A stretch of DNA of 5,166 bases, from contig CANSQW010000120.1 of assembly GCA_947649215.1 (NCBI GenBank), forward strand, positions 1-5,166. The letters run 5' to 3'. The position numbers and the translations under genes are program-made. The first letter of the stretch is position 1. The number at the start of each line of letters is the position of its first letter. Source of the stretch: an uncultured bacterium. GTDB lineage: Bacteria > Actinomycetota > Coriobacteriia > Coriobacteriales > Eggerthellaceae. This document shows, in pieces, positions 5,159-5,166 of this stretch. A model generated the notes under the pieces. The model saw nothing but the letters and a program-made list of their open reading frames with translations. It was not told the origin of the DNA and ran no database searches.

Positions 5159-5166
5159 GTCTCTCG

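Overview
The window is GC-rich and all five recognisable genes lie on the minus strand, so the natural reading order is from high to low coordinates. Several features suggest an anaerobic Gram-positive actinobacterium, most likely of the class Coriobacteriia (Eggerthella/Gordonibacter-like). These are the high third-position GC, the lipoprotein-type solute-binding protein, an oxidoreductase carrying two [4Fe-4S] ferredoxin motifs, and strong AGGAGG-type ribosome binding sites. This placement is inferred from gene content and composition, not from a marker gene.

Layout in transcription order. (1) 5148-4024: a ferredoxin-fused aldo/keto reductase, complete, with its ribosome binding site at the window edge. 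(2) 4023-3487: a 537-base intergenic region. It holds a GC hairpin just after the reductase stop, a tandem GGACG repeat and a G10 tract, a 209-base element bounded by two inverted copies of an AT-rich repeat, two long C tracts inside overlapping hairpins, and a near-consensus sigma-70-type promoter with repeated GAAACAC boxes. (3) 3486-330: a three-gene polar amino acid ABC importer: lipoprotein binding protein, permease, ATPase. The binding-protein and permease genes are separated by 96 bases that can form two mutually exclusive hairpins, one followed by a U run. (4) 329-119: a 211-base gap with GC hairpins and an extended -10 promoter. (5) 118-1: the first 39 codons of a glycine amidinotransferase-like gene that runs off the window.

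How the parts fit. The importer is complete: a surface-anchored receptor, one HisM/GlnP-type permease (presumably a homodimer) and a GlnQ/HisP-type ATPase. Amidinotransferases of the family seen at the low end use arginine as amidino donor, so an arginine or related substrate for the importer is a reasonable guess, but the sequence does not prove it. The amidinotransferase appears to have its own promoter.

The most unusual points are: a permease that begins with a signal peptide and an exported beta-rich domain of about 150 residues; the attenuator-like switch between receptor and permease; an Asn where family-3 binding proteins usually have the amine-binding Asp; and the repeat-dense intergenic region. 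I did not find a CRISPR array, tRNA, rRNA, transposase or any clearly new multi-gene system.
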